A stretch of DNA of 64,000 nt from Corynebacterium atrinae (lineage in GTDB: Bacteria; Actinomycetota; Actinomycetes; Mycobacteriales; Mycobacteriaceae), in NCBI RefSeq assembly GCF_030408455.1, contig NZ_CP046977.1, positions 372,001 to 436,000 of the forward strand, given 5' to 3'. A program made the position numbers and the translations under genes. This document shows, one piece after another, positions 18,913 through 28,775 of this stretch. Below the pieces are notes generated by a model, which saw only the letters and a list, made by a program, of their open reading frames with translations, searched no databases and was not told where the DNA came from. Positions within the stretch are counted from its first letter, which is position 1, and every line of letters begins with the position of its first letter.

Positions 18913-19442
18913 TTTGTGACTCCTGCAACAGTAGGTGGCAATGCGTGATTCCTATAGTAGACCGATTGTGTTTCTGGGCTCTGGCGTGCTTTAATACATG
19001 GGTTGCTTTAACACGGTGATGTCCCAGGCGCAGGTCTGGCGGACATCTCTGCTGGTAGGGCAAACATGACACCTTCGTCAGACAGTCTTGAACCGACTGG
19101 CTGGGAAGGCTTCGCAATCGGGTCAAAGTCACCGTCAAGGTCTGGCATACCCGAGCGCGAGGACCGGAGAAGGGGCATGGCAAATAAACAGCGGCAGTAC
19201 GCAAGGGCCCCACGCTTATCGCGATGTGATCCCTTCCTTCTTGGCCACGGGTCTTGTACCCCGTCAGGAGCACTTCCACGCGTTGATTTGTTCACGTCCT
19301 GGAATCCTCCCGGCTAGTCATGGCAGTCAAGAAACTGGCGTTGCGCCCAGGCCCTAAGCCCGGACAACGTTATAGAGAAATCGAGAAGCGAATTCCCACC
19401 GCTCCGAAATGTGATGTGGGACAAGCGAGGAAGAGGATAAGC
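18913..19442 (+). promoter_or_regulatory. Divergent control region and long leader of the S10 operon
   Basis: 530 bp between the Asp23 operon and rpsJ. A plausible plus-strand -10 element TAATAC is at 18992-18997, which would give a leader of about 440 nt. Small open frames in it have poor coding character. An ATG at 19320 is in frame with rpsJ and would add 41 basic residues. No known ribosomal-protein riboregulator could be assigned by eye. Confidence 0.4.
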
Positions 19443-19748
19443 GTGGCCGGACAAAAGATCCGCATTCGGCTTAAGGCCTACGACCATGAGGCAATTGACG
19501 CATCGGCGAAGAAGATCGTCGAGACTGTCACCCGTACGGGTGCCCGCGTCGTTGGCCCGGTGCCGTTGCCCACCGAAAAGAACGTGTACGCCGTTATTCG
19601 TTCTCCCCACAAGTACAAGGATTCTCGCGAGCACTTCGAGATGCGCACTCACAAGCGCCTGATCGACATCCTCGACCCGACGCCGAAGACTGTTGATGCC
19701 CTCATGCGCATCGACCTTCCGGCCAGCGTCGACGTGAATATTCAGTGA
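19443..19748 (+). CDS. rpsJ: 30S ribosomal protein S10
   Basis: 101 residues from GTG 19443 ([19 protein letters not shown]), the standard S10 start and length, preceded by GAGGAAGAGGA. First gene of the S10 operon. S10 also joins NusA/NusB antitermination complexes in bacteria. The longer in-frame ATG at 19320 is discussed as a finding. Confidence 0.98.
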   Translation: MAGQKIRIRLKAYDHEAIDASAKKIVETVTRTGARVVGPVPLPTEKNVYAVIRSPHKYKDSREHFEMRTHKRLIDILDPTPKTVDALMRIDLPASVDVNIQ

Positions 19749-19780
19749 TCGACGACAAACTTGGCAGCGGAGAATAAATA

Positions 19781-20437
19781 ATGAGTGAAAACGAGATCAA
19801 GGGAATCCTGGGCACCAAGCTCGGTATGACCCAGGTCTTCGACGAGGAGAACCGCGTTATTCCGGTGACCGTCGTTGAGGCTGGGCCGTGCGTTGTGACC
19901 CAGATTCGCACCAAGGAAACTGATGGCTACACCGCCATCCAGATTGCTTTCGGCGAGATCGACCCGCGCAAGGCAAACAAGCCTGCCGCAGGTCACTTCA
20001 AGAAGGCTGGCGTTACCCCCCGCCGCCACGTGGCTGAGATTCGCATGGACGATGTCTCCGGCTACGAGGTTGGACAGGACGTCACCGTTGACATCTTCGA
20101 GGGTGTTACCTTCGTCGACGTCACCGGCACTTCCAAGGGTAAGGGCTTCGCCGGCGGCATGAAGCGCCACGGCTTTGCCGGTCAGGGTGCCGCTCACGGT
20201 AACCAGGCTGCTCACCGTCGCGTGGGTGGCATCGGTGCTGCCGCGACCCCGGGCCGTATCTTCAAGGGCAAGCGTATGGCTGGCCGCATGGGTAATGACC
20301 GCGTCACCACCCAGAACCTCAAGGTTCAAAAGATTGACGCCGATGCGAACCTGCTGCTCATCAAGGGTGCTATCCCGGGTGCGCGCGGCGGCATCGTTAC
20401 CGTTAAGACCGCAGTGAAGGGCGGTGCACACGCATGA
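19781..20437 (+). CDS. rplC: 50S ribosomal protein L3
   Basis: 218 residues. Early-assembly 23S rRNA-binding protein near the peptidyl-transferase centre. The conserved [19 protein letters not shown] glutamine-bearing loop (site of methylation in E. coli) is intact. Overlaps rplD by four bases (ATGA). Confidence 0.99.
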   Translation: MSENEIKGILGTKLGMTQVFDEENRVIPVTVVEAGPCVVTQIRTKETDGYTAIQIAFGEIDPRKANKPAAGHFKKAGVTPRRHVAEIRMDDVSGYEVGQDVTVDIFEGVTFVDVTGTSKGKGFAGGMKRHGFAGQGAAHGNQAAHRRVGGIGAAATPGRIFKGKRMAGRMGNDRVTTQNLKVQKIDADANLLLIKGAIPGARGGIVTVKTAVKGGAHA

Positions 20438-21087
20438 CCAATCTGAAGCTCGACGTCCACACCGCTGAAGGTAAGACTGATGGCCAGGTGGAGCTGCCGG
20501 CCGAGATTTTCGACCGCGAGGTGTCCATCGCTCTGATGCACCAGGTCGTCAACGCCCAGCTCGCAGGCGCCCGCCAGGGCACCCACTCCACGAAGACCCG
20601 CGCAGAGGTCCGTGGCGGTGGCCGCAAGCCGTTCCGCCAGAAGGGTACCGGTCGCGCCCGTCAGGGTTCGATCCGCGCACCGCACTTCACCGGCGGCGGC
20701 ATCTCGCACGGCCCCAAGCCGCGCGACTACAGCCAGCGCACCCCCAAGAAGATGAAGGCTGCCGCACTCTGCGGCGCTCTGTCCGACCGCGCACGCAACG
20801 ATCGCATTCACGTGATCACCGAGCTCGTTCCCGGCCAGACCCCGTCGACTAAGTCGGCTCGCGCCTTCTTCGAGCGCCTCACCGATCGCCGCAACATCCT
20901 GTTTGTGGTTGGTCGCGAGGACCTCAACGCCCGTCGCAGCGCCAACAACCTGCCCGGTGTCCACATCCTGGATGCCAGCCAGCTGAACACCTACGACGTG
21001 CTGTACTCCGACGACGTTGTGTTCTCCGTTGAGGCTCTGCATGCCCTCATCAACCGCAACAAGGTTGCGGACAAGGAGGAGAACTAA
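20434..21087 (+). CDS. rplD: 50S ribosomal protein L4
   Basis: 217 residues. The extended tunnel loop [19 protein letters not shown] lies at about residues 65-85, where macrolide-resistance changes occur in other species; the KGTGRAR core is wild type here. Stop and next start overlap (TAATG). Confidence 0.99.
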   Translation: MTNLKLDVHTAEGKTDGQVELPAEIFDREVSIALMHQVVNAQLAGARQGTHSTKTRAEVRGGGRKPFRQKGTGRARQGSIRAPHFTGGGISHGPKPRDYSQRTPKKMKAAALCGALSDRARNDRIHVITELVPGQTPSTKSARAFFERLTDRRNILFVVGREDLNARRSANNLPGVHILDASQLNTYDVLYSDDVVFSVEALHALINRNKVADKEEN

Positions 21088-21392
21088 TGGCTAAGATCGC
21101 CAACCCGCGTGACATCATCGTCGCTCCGGTTCTGTCCGAGAAGTCGTACCGTTTGATGGAGCAGGACGTGTACACGTTCCTCGTCAACCCGACTTCCAAC
21201 AAGACCCAGATCAAGATTGCTGTCGAGCAGATCTTCGGCGTCAAGGTTGCTTCCGTCAACACCGTCAACCGCGAGGGCAAGCGCAAGCGCACCCGCACCG
21301 GCTACGGCCAGCGCAAGGCAACGAAGCGCGCCTACGTGACCCTCCGTGAGGGCAGCGACTCCATCGACATCTTCGGCGGCTCCGCCGCTTAA
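21087..21392 (+). CDS. rplW: 50S ribosomal protein L23
   Basis: 101 residues. Lies at the tunnel exit and docks trigger factor and SRP. Opens with the usual [13 protein letters not shown] and contains the [17 protein letters not shown] core. Start shares one base with the rplD stop. Confidence 0.99.
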   Translation: MAKIANPRDIIVAPVLSEKSYRLMEQDVYTFLVNPTSNKTQIKIAVEQIFGVKVASVNTVNREGKRKRTRTGYGQRKATKRAYVTLREGSDSIDIFGGSAA

Positions 21393-21416
21393 GGCGTCGA
21401 GAGAAAAGGACACATT

Positions 21417-22253
21417 ATGGCTATTCGTAAATACAAGCCGACAACTCCGGGTCGCCGTCAGAGCTCCGTTTCCATGTTCGACGAGATCACTCGCTCGACC
21501 CCGGAAAAGTCTCTGCTGCGCCCGATCCACAAGACCGGTGGACGTAACTCCCACGGTCACATCACCACCCGGCACAAGGGTGGCGGGCACAAGCGTCGCT
21601 ACCGCGTCATCGACTTCCGTCGCAACGACAAGGACGGCGTGCTGGCCAAGGTCGCTCACATCGAGTACGACCCGAACCGCACCGCCAACATTGCGCTGCT
21701 GCACTACTTCGATGGCGAGAAGCGCTACATCATCGCCCCGAAGGGCCTGAAGCAGGGCACGATCATTGAGTCCGGCGCCAACGCCGACATCAAGGTCGGC
21801 AACAACCTGCCGCTGCGCAACATCCCGACCGGTACGACCATCCACAACGTCGAGCTGAAGCCGGGCGCCGGCGCCAAGCTCGCTCGTTCTGCTGGTTCTT
21901 CCATCCAGCTTCTTGGTAAGGAAGGCACCTACGCTGTTCTGCGTATGCCCTCCACCGAGATCCGCCGCGTCGACATCCGCTGCCGCGCGACCGTTGGTGA
22001 GGTCGGCAACGCCGATCAGATCAACATCCGCTGGGGCAAGGCTGGCCGTATGCGTTGGAAGGGCGTCCGCCCGACCGTCCGTGGTGTTGTCATGAACCCG
22101 GTCGATCACCCGCACGGCGGTGGCGAGGGCAAGACTTCGGGTGGCCGCCACCCGGTGTCGCCGTGGGGCCAGAAGGAAGGCCGCACCCGCAACCCGAACC
22201 GCTACTCCAACAACATGATCGTGCGTCGTCGCCGGTCCAACAAGAAGCGCTAA
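21417..22253 (+). CDS. rplB: 50S ribosomal protein L2
   Basis: 278 residues. Binds 23S rRNA at the subunit interface and peptidyl-transferase centre. The catalytic-site region [15 protein letters not shown] with its conserved histidine and the C-terminal RRRRSNKKR tail are present. Confidence 0.99.
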   Translation: MAIRKYKPTTPGRRQSSVSMFDEITRSTPEKSLLRPIHKTGGRNSHGHITTRHKGGGHKRRYRVIDFRRNDKDGVLAKVAHIEYDPNRTANIALLHYFDGEKRYIIAPKGLKQGTIIESGANADIKVGNNLPLRNIPTGTTIHNVELKPGAGAKLARSAGSSIQLLGKEGTYAVLRMPSTEIRRVDIRCRATVGEVGNADQINIRWGKAGRMRWKGVRPTVRGVVMNPVDHPHGGGEGKTSGGRHPVSPWGQKEGRTRNPNRYSNNMIVRRRRSNKKR

Positions 22254-22269
22254 GAGGAGGTAAAACGAT

Positions 22270-22548
22270 ATGCCACGCAGCCTTAAGAAGGGCCCGTTCG
22301 TCGATGAGCACCTCCTCAACAAGGTCGATGCTCAGAACGAGGCCGGCACGAAGCAGGTCATCAAGACCTGGTCCCGCCGTTCCACCATTCTGCCGGACTT
22401 CATCGGTCACACTTTCGCCGTTCACGACGGTCGCAAGCACGTGCCGGTGTTCGTGGACGACTCTATGGTCGGCCACAAGCTCGGTGAATTCGCACCCACC
22501 AAGACCTTCAAGGGTCACATCAAGGACGACAAGAAGGGACGTCGATAG
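22270..22548 (+). CDS. rpsS: 30S ribosomal protein S19
   Basis: 92 residues. 30S head protein that pairs with S13. Typical start [15 protein letters not shown] and the conserved [13 protein letters not shown] motif. A strong AAGAGGAGG site precedes the ATG. Confidence 0.99.
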   Translation: MPRSLKKGPFVDEHLLNKVDAQNEAGTKQVIKTWSRRSTILPDFIGHTFAVHDGRKHVPVFVDDSMVGHKLGEFAPTKTFKGHIKDDKKGRR

Positions 22549-22550
22549 CG

Positions 22551-22913
22551 ATGAGTGACACCATCACCTCCGCACGCGCGACGGCCAAGTACGTCCGTAC
22601 CTCCCCGATGAAGGCACGCCGCGTTCTCGATTTGGTTCGCGGTAAGTCTGTCGCCGAGGCTCTTGCCATTCTGAAGTACGCTCCGCAGGACGCCGCTAAA
22701 CCGGTGGCCAAGGTTGTCGCCTCCGCGGCTGCCAACGCAGAGAACAACTTCGGCCTGGACCCGCGCACCCTGGTCATCTCCGAGGCTTACGCTAACGAGG
22801 GACCGACCATGCGTCGTTTCCAGCCGCGCGCACAGGGCCGTGCTTTCCAGATCCGTAAGCGTTCCAGCCACATCACCGTTGTGGTTGAGAGCCAGAAGGA
22901 AGGGGCCAAGTAG
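22551..22913 (+). CDS. rplV: 50S ribosomal protein L22
   Basis: 120 residues. Globular domain plus the beta-hairpin that lines the exit tunnel ([20 protein letters not shown]). Starts 2 bp after rpsS; its TAG stop shares a base with the GTG of rpsC. Confidence 0.99.
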   Translation: MSDTITSARATAKYVRTSPMKARRVLDLVRGKSVAEALAILKYAPQDAAKPVAKVVASAAANAENNFGLDPRTLVISEAYANEGPTMRRFQPRAQGRAFQIRKRSSHITVVVESQKEGAK

Positions 22914-23668
22914 TGGGCCAGAAGATTCATCCTCACGGCCTCCGGCTGGGCATCACTTCCGACTGGAAGTCCCACTGGTTCGCCGAGAAGCAGTACGCTG
23001 ATTACCTCGCCGAGGACATCAAGATCCGCGAATTCCTGTCCAAGGGCCTCGACCGCGCCGGCATCGCCGACGTCGTCATCGAGCGCACCCGCGACCGGGT
23101 CCGCGTCGACATTCACACCGCCCGCCCGGGCATCGTGATTGGCCGCCGCGGCGCTGAGGCCGACCGTATCCGCCGTGAGCTGGAAAAGCTCACCGGCAAG
23201 ATGGTTGCCCTCAACATCCTCGAGGTCAAGAACATCGACGCCAACGCAGCTCTGGTGGCTCAGTCCATCGCCGAGCAGCTGGTCAACCGTGTCGCATTCC
23301 GTCGCGCCATGCGTAAGGCCATCCAGTCCGCCATGCGCCAGCCGCAGGTCAAGGGCATCAAGGTCGTGTGCTCCGGTCGTCTCGGCGGCGCCGAGATGTC
23401 CCGCACCGAGCGCTACCACGAGGGTCGCGTTCCGCTGCACACTCTGCGCGCCGAGATCGACTACGGCACCCACGAGGCCCACACCACCTTCGGACGCATC
23501 GGCGTCAAGGTGTGGATCTACAAGGGTGACGTCGTCGGCGGTCGTCGCGAGTCTGAGATCAACGCCCCGGCCGAGCGCCGTGGCCGCGGTGACCGCAACG
23601 AGCGTGGCGGCCGTCCGCGCCGTGGCGGCCAGCGTCGCCAGCGCGCCGAGCAGAAGCAGGAGGGTTAA
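22913..23668 (+). CDS. rpsC: 30S ribosomal protein S3
   Basis: 251 residues from GTG 22913. KH-type RNA-binding [20 protein letters not shown] segment at mRNA entry. The C-terminal 35 residues are an Arg/Gly-rich tail ([18 protein letters not shown]), longer than in E. coli and usual for actinobacteria. Confidence 0.99.
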   Translation: MGQKIHPHGLRLGITSDWKSHWFAEKQYADYLAEDIKIREFLSKGLDRAGIADVVIERTRDRVRVDIHTARPGIVIGRRGAEADRIRRELEKLTGKMVALNILEVKNIDANAALVAQSIAEQLVNRVAFRRAMRKAIQSAMRQPQVKGIKVVCSGRLGGAEMSRTERYHEGRVPLHTLRAEIDYGTHEAHTTFGRIGVKVWIYKGDVVGGRRESEINAPAERRGRGDRNERGGRPRRGGQRRQRAEQKQEG

Positions 23669-23670
23669 GA

Positions 23671-24087
23671 ATGCTTATCCCCAAGCGCGTGAAGTACCGT
23701 CGCCAGCACCGTCCGCACCGTACGGGCATCTCCAAGGGCGGCAACCGCATCACCTTCGGTGACTACGGCATCCAGGCTCTCGAGCCGGCCTACGTCACCA
23801 ACCGTCAGATCGAGTCCGCTCGTATCGCCATCAACCGCCACGTCAAGCGTGGTGGCAAGGTCTGGATCAACATTTTCCCGGACCGTCCGTTGACCCAGAA
23901 GCCGCTCGGCGTGCGTATGGGCTCCGGTAAGGGCCCCGTCGAGAAGTGGGTCGCCAACGTCAAGCCGGGTCGCGTTCTCTTCGAGATGAGCTACCCCGAC
24001 GAGGCAACCGCCCTCGAGGCTCTGCGCCGTGCCGGCCAGAAGCTGCCCTGCAAGGTTCGCATCATCAAGAAGGAGGACCAGTTCTAA
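23671..24087 (+). CDS. rplP: 50S ribosomal protein L16
   Basis: 138 residues. Sits at the A-site side of the large subunit. Conserved start [14 protein letters not shown] and [20 protein letters not shown] (site of arginine hydroxylation in E. coli). Stop TAA overlaps the ATG of rpmC. Confidence 0.99.
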   Translation: MLIPKRVKYRRQHRPHRTGISKGGNRITFGDYGIQALEPAYVTNRQIESARIAINRHVKRGGKVWINIFPDRPLTQKPLGVRMGSGKGPVEKWVANVKPGRVLFEMSYPDEATALEALRRAGQKLPCKVRIIKKEDQF

Positions 24088-24317
24088 TGGCAACCGGTAC
24101 CCCTGCTTTCGAGTACCGCGAGCTCGACGCCACTGAGCTCGAGACTCGCCTGTCCGAGGCCAAGGAAGAGCTGTTCAACCTGCGCTTCCAGCTTGCCACC
24201 GGTCAGCTGACCAACAACCGCCGCCTTCGCACGGTCAAGCGCGACATCGCCCGCATTTACACTGTTATCCGCGAGCGTGAGCTGGGCCTGTCCGTCGTCC
24301 CGGGAGCTGAGGCTTAA
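24087..24317 (+). CDS. rpmC: 50S ribosomal protein L29
   Basis: 76 residues from ATG 24087, which overlaps the rplP stop; the frame extends upstream inside rplP but that is a shadow. Coiled two-helix protein with the conserved [28 protein letters not shown] core. Confidence 0.98.
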   Translation: MATGTPAFEYRELDATELETRLSEAKEELFNLRFQLATGQLTNNRRLRTVKRDIARIYTVIRERELGLSVVPGAEA

Positions 24318-24319
24318 TC

Positions 24320-24601
24320 ATGAGTGAGGCAACTGTGAACGATAAGAAGGAAAAGGGCATCCGCAAGGTCCGCACCGGCTACGTCGTCTCTGACAAGATG
24401 CAGAAGACGATCGTCGTCGAGCTGGAGGACCGCAAGCAGCACGCCCTCTACGGCAAGACCATCCGCTCCAACTCCAAGGTAAAGGCCCACGATGAGAACG
24501 AGGAAGCCGGCATCGGCGACCGCGTCCGCATCGAGGAGACCCGTCCGCTCTCCAAGGACAAGCACTTCCGCCTCCTGGAGATCGTCGAGAAGGCCAAGTA
24601 A
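24320..24601 (+). CDS. rpsQ: 30S ribosomal protein S17
   Basis: 93 residues. OB-fold primary rRNA-binding protein: [14 protein letters not shown] start of the fold and [16 protein letters not shown] end. Last gene of the S10 operon here; in most genomes rplN follows directly, but here it is 23.5 kb away. Confidence 0.99.
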   Translation: MSEATVNDKKEKGIRKVRTGYVVSDKMQKTIVVELEDRKQHALYGKTIRSNSKVKAHDENEEAGIGDRVRIEETRPLSKDKHFRLLEIVEKAK

Positions 24602-24610
24602 GCACAACTT

Positions 24611-24621
24611 GCTTATCGACG
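24611..24621 (+). repeat. GCTTATCGACG motif copy after rpsQ
   Basis: One of nine exact copies in the window (others at 13496, 17614, 38102, 45361, 47971, 50751, 54659, 57418; first bases given). It begins 10 bp after the rpsQ stop. Biological role unknown. Confidence 0.6.
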
Positions 24622-24638
24622 GCTAGGTTTCGTCCCCG

Positions 24639-24672
24639 GCCCCGCCCCAACCGTTTCGGTTGCGGCGGGGCT
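24639..24672 (+). terminator. Putative terminator of the S10 operon
   Basis: GC-rich hairpin: GCCCCGCCCCAACCG pairs with CGGTTGCGGCGGGGC around a TTT loop. No T-run follows, so termination strength is uncertain, but it closes the S10 transcript before the MFS gene. Confidence 0.6.
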
Positions 24673-24701
24673 GCGGCGATTCAAGGGTGACGTGCAGAAA
24701 G

Positions 24702-24732
24702 TTGTACATAACGCAGACTTTCCAGCTAGTAT
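24702..24732 (+). promoter_or_regulatory. Candidate promoter of the MFS transporter gene
   Basis: TTGTAC (24702-24707) and TAGTAT (24727-24732) with a 19-bp spacer, just before the 24779 start. An inverted repeat GAAAGT / ACTTTC (24697-24702, 24717-24722) brackets the spacer and could be an operator. Spacing is a little long. Confidence 0.4.
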
Positions 24733-24778
24733 GACCGGGACCACATTCTTAGCGCCATTTTGACCGTAAGGCTCATTT

Positions 24779-26305
24779 ATGTCTTTTATGTCCCGCAGTG
24801 CGATCATCGCACCCAAGGAATTTAATCGGTGGCTCATTCCACCGGCGGCGTTGGCCATCCACCTGTCCATCGGCCAGGTGTATGCGTTCAGCGTGTTCAA
24901 GCTGCCCCTCATGGACCACTTTCAGGTCCGGGAGGTCGCCGTAGGGTGGATTTTCTCACTCGCGATCGGCATGCTCGGACTGTCGTCGGCAGTTGCAGGC
25001 ACCTGGGTGGAGCGCGTTGGGCCGCGGGTATCCATGGCCACCTCGGGCGCCTTCTGGGTCACGGGCTTCTTCGTCGCCACTCTGGGTATTTCCACCGGCC
25101 ACTTGTGGTTGGTGTATGTGGGCTATGGCCTCATCGGGGGTATTGGCCTCGGCATTGGCTATATTTCCCCCGTCTCCACTTTGATGAAGTGGTTCCCGGA
25201 CCGCCCGGGCCTGGCTACTGGGCTGGCCATCATGGGCTTTGGTGGTGGCGCGCTTATCGCCAGCCCCACTTCCAACATGCTCATGGCTCACTTCGGTGGC
25301 GGCAACGAGACCTCCCAGCTGTCCGACGGTTTGTCGCAGACCTTCCTCACCCTGGCTGTGCTTTATCTGGTGGTCATTTCCCTCGGTGCCTATGCCATTC
25401 GCCTGCCGCACCCGGATTGGAGCCCCAAGGGCTTCCATAAGTCCACCTCCAAGCCCAAGGCGATGCAGACCAAGGGCAGCGTTTCGGCTAATAATGCGGT
25501 TCGCACGCGTCAGTTCTGGCTCCTGTGGGTCGTCCTGTTTACCAACGTCACGGCGGGTATCGGCATCTTGGAAAACGCTGCCCCCATGATCAGTGACTAT
25601 TTCCCACAGATCGCCGCAGGTGCTGCCGCAGGTTTCGTTGGCCTGCTCTCGCTGACCAACATGGGTGGTCGCTTCGTCTGGTCGACGGTGTCCGACTGGA
25701 TTGGGCGCAAGAACATCTACATGGTCTACCTCGGAGTGGGCCTGCTCATGTATCTGCTCATCGCGACTATGGGTTCCACGTCGATTTTCCTTTTCGTCGT
25801 CGCCGCGCTAATCATTCTCTCTTTCTACGGCGGCGGCTTCGCCACCATTCCGGCGTACCTGCGTGACATGTTCGGCGTCTACCAGGTCGGTGCCATCCAT
25901 GGACGCTTGCTCACCGCATGGTCGGCTGCTGGTATCGCGGGACCGCTGATCGTCAACATGGTCGTCGAGTCTCAGGCCTCTAAGGGACTCGAAGGCCCGG
26001 ACCTCTATCAGCTCAGCCTCTACATCATGGCCGGTGTCCTGGCCGTGGGCTTCGTCGCAAACTCTCTCGTCCGTCCCGTGAGCAAGGAACACTTCGAAGA
26101 CGAGGCGGTGGTTCAGGCCAAGATCGATGCCGACCGTCAGGCCGTCGTCGACGCGGAAGTAGAGGCCAAGGAAGCTGGACGCACTGGCGGCAACTCCGGA
26201 CCTCTGCACACCACAATCTCCATGATCCTGGCGCTGTTCATTGGTGCCTCGTTGTTCTACGGTCTTTTCCAGACGGCCGTGAAGGCCGCCGGTCTGTTCA
26301 TGTAG
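24779..26305 (+). CDS. OFA-family MFS transporter
   Basis: 508 residues. Twelve-helix major-facilitator protein of the oxalate:formate antiporter (OFA) type: helix 1 AALAIHLSIGQVYAFSVF and the GGIGLGIGYISPVSTLMKWFPDRPGLATGLAIMGFGGGALI region are characteristic. The C-terminus is longer than usual: after helix 12 comes a charged segment (about residues 430-480) and one extra hydrophobic helix. Substrate cannot be told from the sequence; members carry oxalate, formate, pyruvate or other monocarboxylates. It stands alone with its own terminator. Proximity to nrdD and fdhD in the window makes formate one candidate. Confidence 0.88.
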   Translation: MSFMSRSAIIAPKEFNRWLIPPAALAIHLSIGQVYAFSVFKLPLMDHFQVREVAVGWIFSLAIGMLGLSSAVAGTWVERVGPRVSMATSGAFWVTGFFVATLGISTGHLWLVYVGYGLIGGIGLGIGYISPVSTLMKWFPDRPGLATGLAIMGFGGGALIASPTSNMLMAHFGGGNETSQLSDGLSQTFLTLAVLYLVVISLGAYAIRLPHPDWSPKGFHKSTSKPKAMQTKGSVSANNAVRTRQFWLLWVVLFTNVTAGIGILENAAPMISDYFPQIAAGAAAGFVGLLSLTNMGGRFVWSTVSDWIGRKNIYMVYLGVGLLMYLLIATMGSTSIFLFVVAALIILSFYGGGFATIPAYLRDMFGVYQVGAIHGRLLTAWSAAGIAGPLIVNMVVESQASKGLEGPDLYQLSLYIMAGVLAVGFVANSLVRPVSKEHFEDEAVVQAKIDADRQAVVDAEVEAKEAGRTGGNSGPLHTTISMILALFIGASLFYGLFQTAVKAAGLFM

Positions 26306-26320
26306 TTCACTCCGGCAACC

Positions 26321-26367
26321 TGCCCTGTGTCCTCCCCGTTTCGGGGAGGGTGCAGGGCATTTTTGCT
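26321..26367 (+). terminator. Terminator after the MFS gene
   Basis: Stem TGCCCTGTGTCCTCCCC / GGGGAGGGTGCAGGGCA with a short GTTTC loop, then TTTTTGCTTTT. Strong intrinsic terminator. Confidence 0.92.
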
Positions 26368-26642
26368 TTTCGACGCCTCCCTAGAATCATTCGTCCCTCT
26401 GGCGTCAGGTGTGGGTGAATTTTTTTCTCCGTCAAGCTTCGCACTAGGATGGCAGAAGTATGCACATGTAGTGAGTGGGTATTGACAATTGTTGACTAGC
26501 TGGCCAGCACCCTTTTCCCAGCGGCCATTGCGAATTTTCCTGTGACGTTTGGCCTCCATCGCGGTGGGGGTGGGAAAGCAATAGCTTCACTTATGCACAT
26601 TTTAGAGTTTGTTTCGCCGAAAATTAGTTAGGGAGTTGTTTC
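26368..26642 (+). promoter_or_regulatory. Intergenic region upstream of the polysaccharide cluster
   Basis: 275 bp that is more AT-rich than its surroundings. Contains a TTGACA hexamer (26482-26487) followed by the palindrome GCTGGCCAGC (26499-26508) but no good -10 box at the proper spacing. GGGAG lies 6-10 bp before the 26643 start. The promoter of the cluster is probably here but cannot be pinpointed. Confidence 0.4.
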
Positions 26643-27098
26643 ATGCCGACAGGGCAAGAAGCACAAGGGCGTGCCGTCGTCGGCTACGTGCCGGGAGGCT
26701 TCGACATGCTGCACGTGGGGCATATCAATATCCTCATCGCGGCTCGCGATCGCTGTACACACCTCGTCGTGGGGGTAGCGACAGACGAGTCTCTCCAGAG
26801 GATGAAGGGGCGAATGCCGGTTATCCCCCATGCCGAGCGGATGAAGCTGGTCGAAAGCCTGCGCTTCGTCGATGAGGTCGTGGAGGACCTGGACCAAGAC
26901 AAGCGACTCGCCTGGCAGCGCCGCCACTTTGATGTCCTCTTCAAAGGTGACGATTGGAAAGGCACCGACAAGGGTGAACGCCTCGAGCGGGAGCTGGCTG
27001 AAGTCGGGGCCCAAGTGGTGTATCTGCCGTATACCCCCTCCACGTCGTCCTCAATCCTGCGGAACTTCCTCCTCAAAGACGCGGAGGAGGTTCGATGA
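26643..27098 (+). CDS. Glycerol-3-phosphate cytidylyltransferase-like nucleotidyltransferase
   Basis: 151 residues. Cytidylyltransferase fold: GGFDMLHVGH with the HxGH motif at residues 24-27, then RFVDEVVED and the C-terminal STSSSILR. This is the signature of TagD/GCT-type enzymes that join CTP and an alcohol phosphate (glycerol-3-phosphate in TagD). First gene of the polysaccharide cluster and overlapping by four bases with a CDP-alcohol phosphotransferase, which suggests that its CDP-alcohol product is the partner's substrate. Confidence 0.85.
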   Translation: MPTGQEAQGRAVVGYVPGGFDMLHVGHINILIAARDRCTHLVVGVATDESLQRMKGRMPVIPHAERMKLVESLRFVDEVVEDLDQDKRLAWQRRHFDVLFKGDDWKGTDKGERLERELAEVGAQVVYLPYTPSTSSSILRNFLLKDAEEVR

Positions 27099-27841
27099 AC
27101 GACCACGCTGATGGAAGCTGGCGGGCCCGCTACGAGTGGGCTCGGTCATCCCTCGACGGTGCACAGAAAACGGGCCAGGGTGTCCCGGCATACACGCGGT
27201 GGGTCAACCGACGAGGAGCCCGGGTCGTTGCAGCCGTCGGTTACGCCTCGGGGTGGACGCCCAACATGGTCACCGCCATGTCAGCCGCCCTTTCGCTGGC
27301 GGGAATGGTCCTTTTGCTGGTAGTCCCACCCGCCGCGTGGCTGGGTCTTCCTGTCGCTGCCCTGCTGGCGGCGGGCTACCTCTTCGACTCGGCGGACGGC
27401 CAGCTGGCGCGCCTGTCGGGGCGTTCCTCCAAGGCGGGGGAGTGGATCGATCACGTCGTTGATGCCTTCCGTTCCCCGGCGATCCACCTCGTTACGGCCG
27501 TGGCTGTCATGGTGTACCGTCCGGACAGCTGGTGGCTGGCCCTCGTTGCCCTGGCCTACTCGCTGATCACCAGCGGACAATTCCTCAGCCAGATCTTGGC
27601 GGAGGCCTTCGTAAAGAAGGCCGGCCGCCCGCAGACTCGCGGAGGAGACCTCCGCTCGTGGGTGCTGCTGCCGACCGATCCGGGAACTCTGTGCTGGTCC
27701 TTCATCCTCTGGGGCGTCTCGCCCCTGTTCGCGGTGGTCTACCCGGTGCTCGCGGCCATTGCGGCGGCTCATTCCGCTATTTCATTGCGGCGTCGCTTCC
27801 GTGACCTCACCGCCCTCGATAATGCATCGAGTCAGGGGTAA
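27095..27841 (+). CDS. CDP-alcohol phosphatidyltransferase family protein
   Basis: 248 residues, polytopic membrane enzyme. The family motif D-x2-D-G-x2-A-R-x8-G-x3-D-x3-D is complete: Asp98, Asp101, Gly102, Arg106, Asp119, Asp123. It transfers a phosphoalcohol from a CDP-alcohol to an acceptor. Placement next to the cytidylyltransferase and glycosyltransferases suggests addition of a phosphoglycerol-like group to a lipid-linked glycan, though phospholipid synthesis is possible. Confidence 0.88.
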   Translation: MNDHADGSWRARYEWARSSLDGAQKTGQGVPAYTRWVNRRGARVVAAVGYASGWTPNMVTAMSAALSLAGMVLLLVVPPAAWLGLPVAALLAAGYLFDSADGQLARLSGRSSKAGEWIDHVVDAFRSPAIHLVTAVAVMVYRPDSWWLALVALAYSLITSGQFLSQILAEAFVKKAGRPQTRGGDLRSWVLLPTDPGTLCWSFILWGVSPLFAVVYPVLAAIAAAHSAISLRRRFRDLTALDNASSQG

Positions 27842-27844
27842 GAC

Positions 27845-28744
27845 GTGCCCCACATGACTGTCTTGCTCCCCGCGCTCAATGCGTCGAACCACATCAGAAC
27901 TGCCGTTCGCTCCACGCTGCGCGGGCTGCCCCGCGATGCCGAACTTTTCGTGCTCGATGATGGCTCGACGGACAACACCGCTGAGGTCGCGGTCAAAGCC
28001 GGAACCCGACGAGGGGTCGTGGACCCACGACTGAAGGTAGTGAGTCGGCCGCCCTCCGGCGGGCTGGGCAAGGCGCTGAACTGGATGCTCGAGGAGACCG
28101 ACTCGCAGCTTGTGTCGCGGATGGATGCCGATGACATCAACTTGCCGTGGAGGTTCTCCACCTCCTATCAAGCACTGAAAAGTGGCATCGATGTGGTGTT
28201 CTCTCAAATGATGCTCAACCGAGGGAAGGTGATCATTCCGGGCGTGCCCAGTGCTATTAGCCCTCGCGCCTTCCCCGTGCACCTCCTGCTCAGGAATCCC
28301 GCGTCACATCCGACGATCGTGGCCCGTCGAGAAGCATTTACGGTGAGTGGGGGATACCGTGACGTGCCGGCCGAAGACTATGACCTGTGGATGAGGATGG
28401 CCAGCCATGGGCTGGCGATGCGCCGCTTGGCCCTCAATTCCTATGTTTACCGCTCACACCCTCAGCAAAGCACAGCGAGCCCTGACTGGTACCGCAAGTC
28501 CTGGTCAAATCCCCTCCAGGCGGAAGCTTTCGCGGATCTGAGCGAGACGATCACCGGCGTTCGTCTGAAACGGCTAGTCGCCATTGCTCAGCTGCCACCG
28601 GATGACAAAGAACCGCAGCTTCAGCAGTTTGACCAGCTCGTCGGCGCCGCTATCGCGGAACTCCCGCGGGCATCGCAACCAGTTCTGCGCAGGCGGCTCA
28701 ATCGCAGGATTGAGTGGGCCCGACAATACTCAACCAACGATTGA
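27845..28744 (+). CDS. Family 2 glycosyltransferase
   Basis: 299 residues from GTG 27845 (an ATG at 27854 is an alternative). GT-A fold: start MTVLLPALNAS, FVLDDGSTDNT, and the metal-binding DADD at residues 94-97. No membrane segment. Probably adds a sugar to the lipid-linked repeat unit. Confidence 0.9.
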   Translation: MPHMTVLLPALNASNHIRTAVRSTLRGLPRDAELFVLDDGSTDNTAEVAVKAGTRRGVVDPRLKVVSRPPSGGLGKALNWMLEETDSQLVSRMDADDINLPWRFSTSYQALKSGIDVVFSQMMLNRGKVIIPGVPSAISPRAFPVHLLLRNPASHPTIVARREAFTVSGGYRDVPAEDYDLWMRMASHGLAMRRLALNSYVYRSHPQQSTASPDWYRKSWSNPLQAEAFADLSETITGVRLKRLVAIAQLPPDDKEPQLQQFDQLVGAAIAELPRASQPVLRRRLNRRIEWARQYSTND

Positions 28745-28775
28745 CACCTCACCGCGCTAAAGGAGCAACAAGAAA

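Noticed and set aside
21084..22322. 412-codon minus-strand frame over rplB
   Set aside because: Antisense shadow; covers well conserved ribosomal genes on the plus strand.
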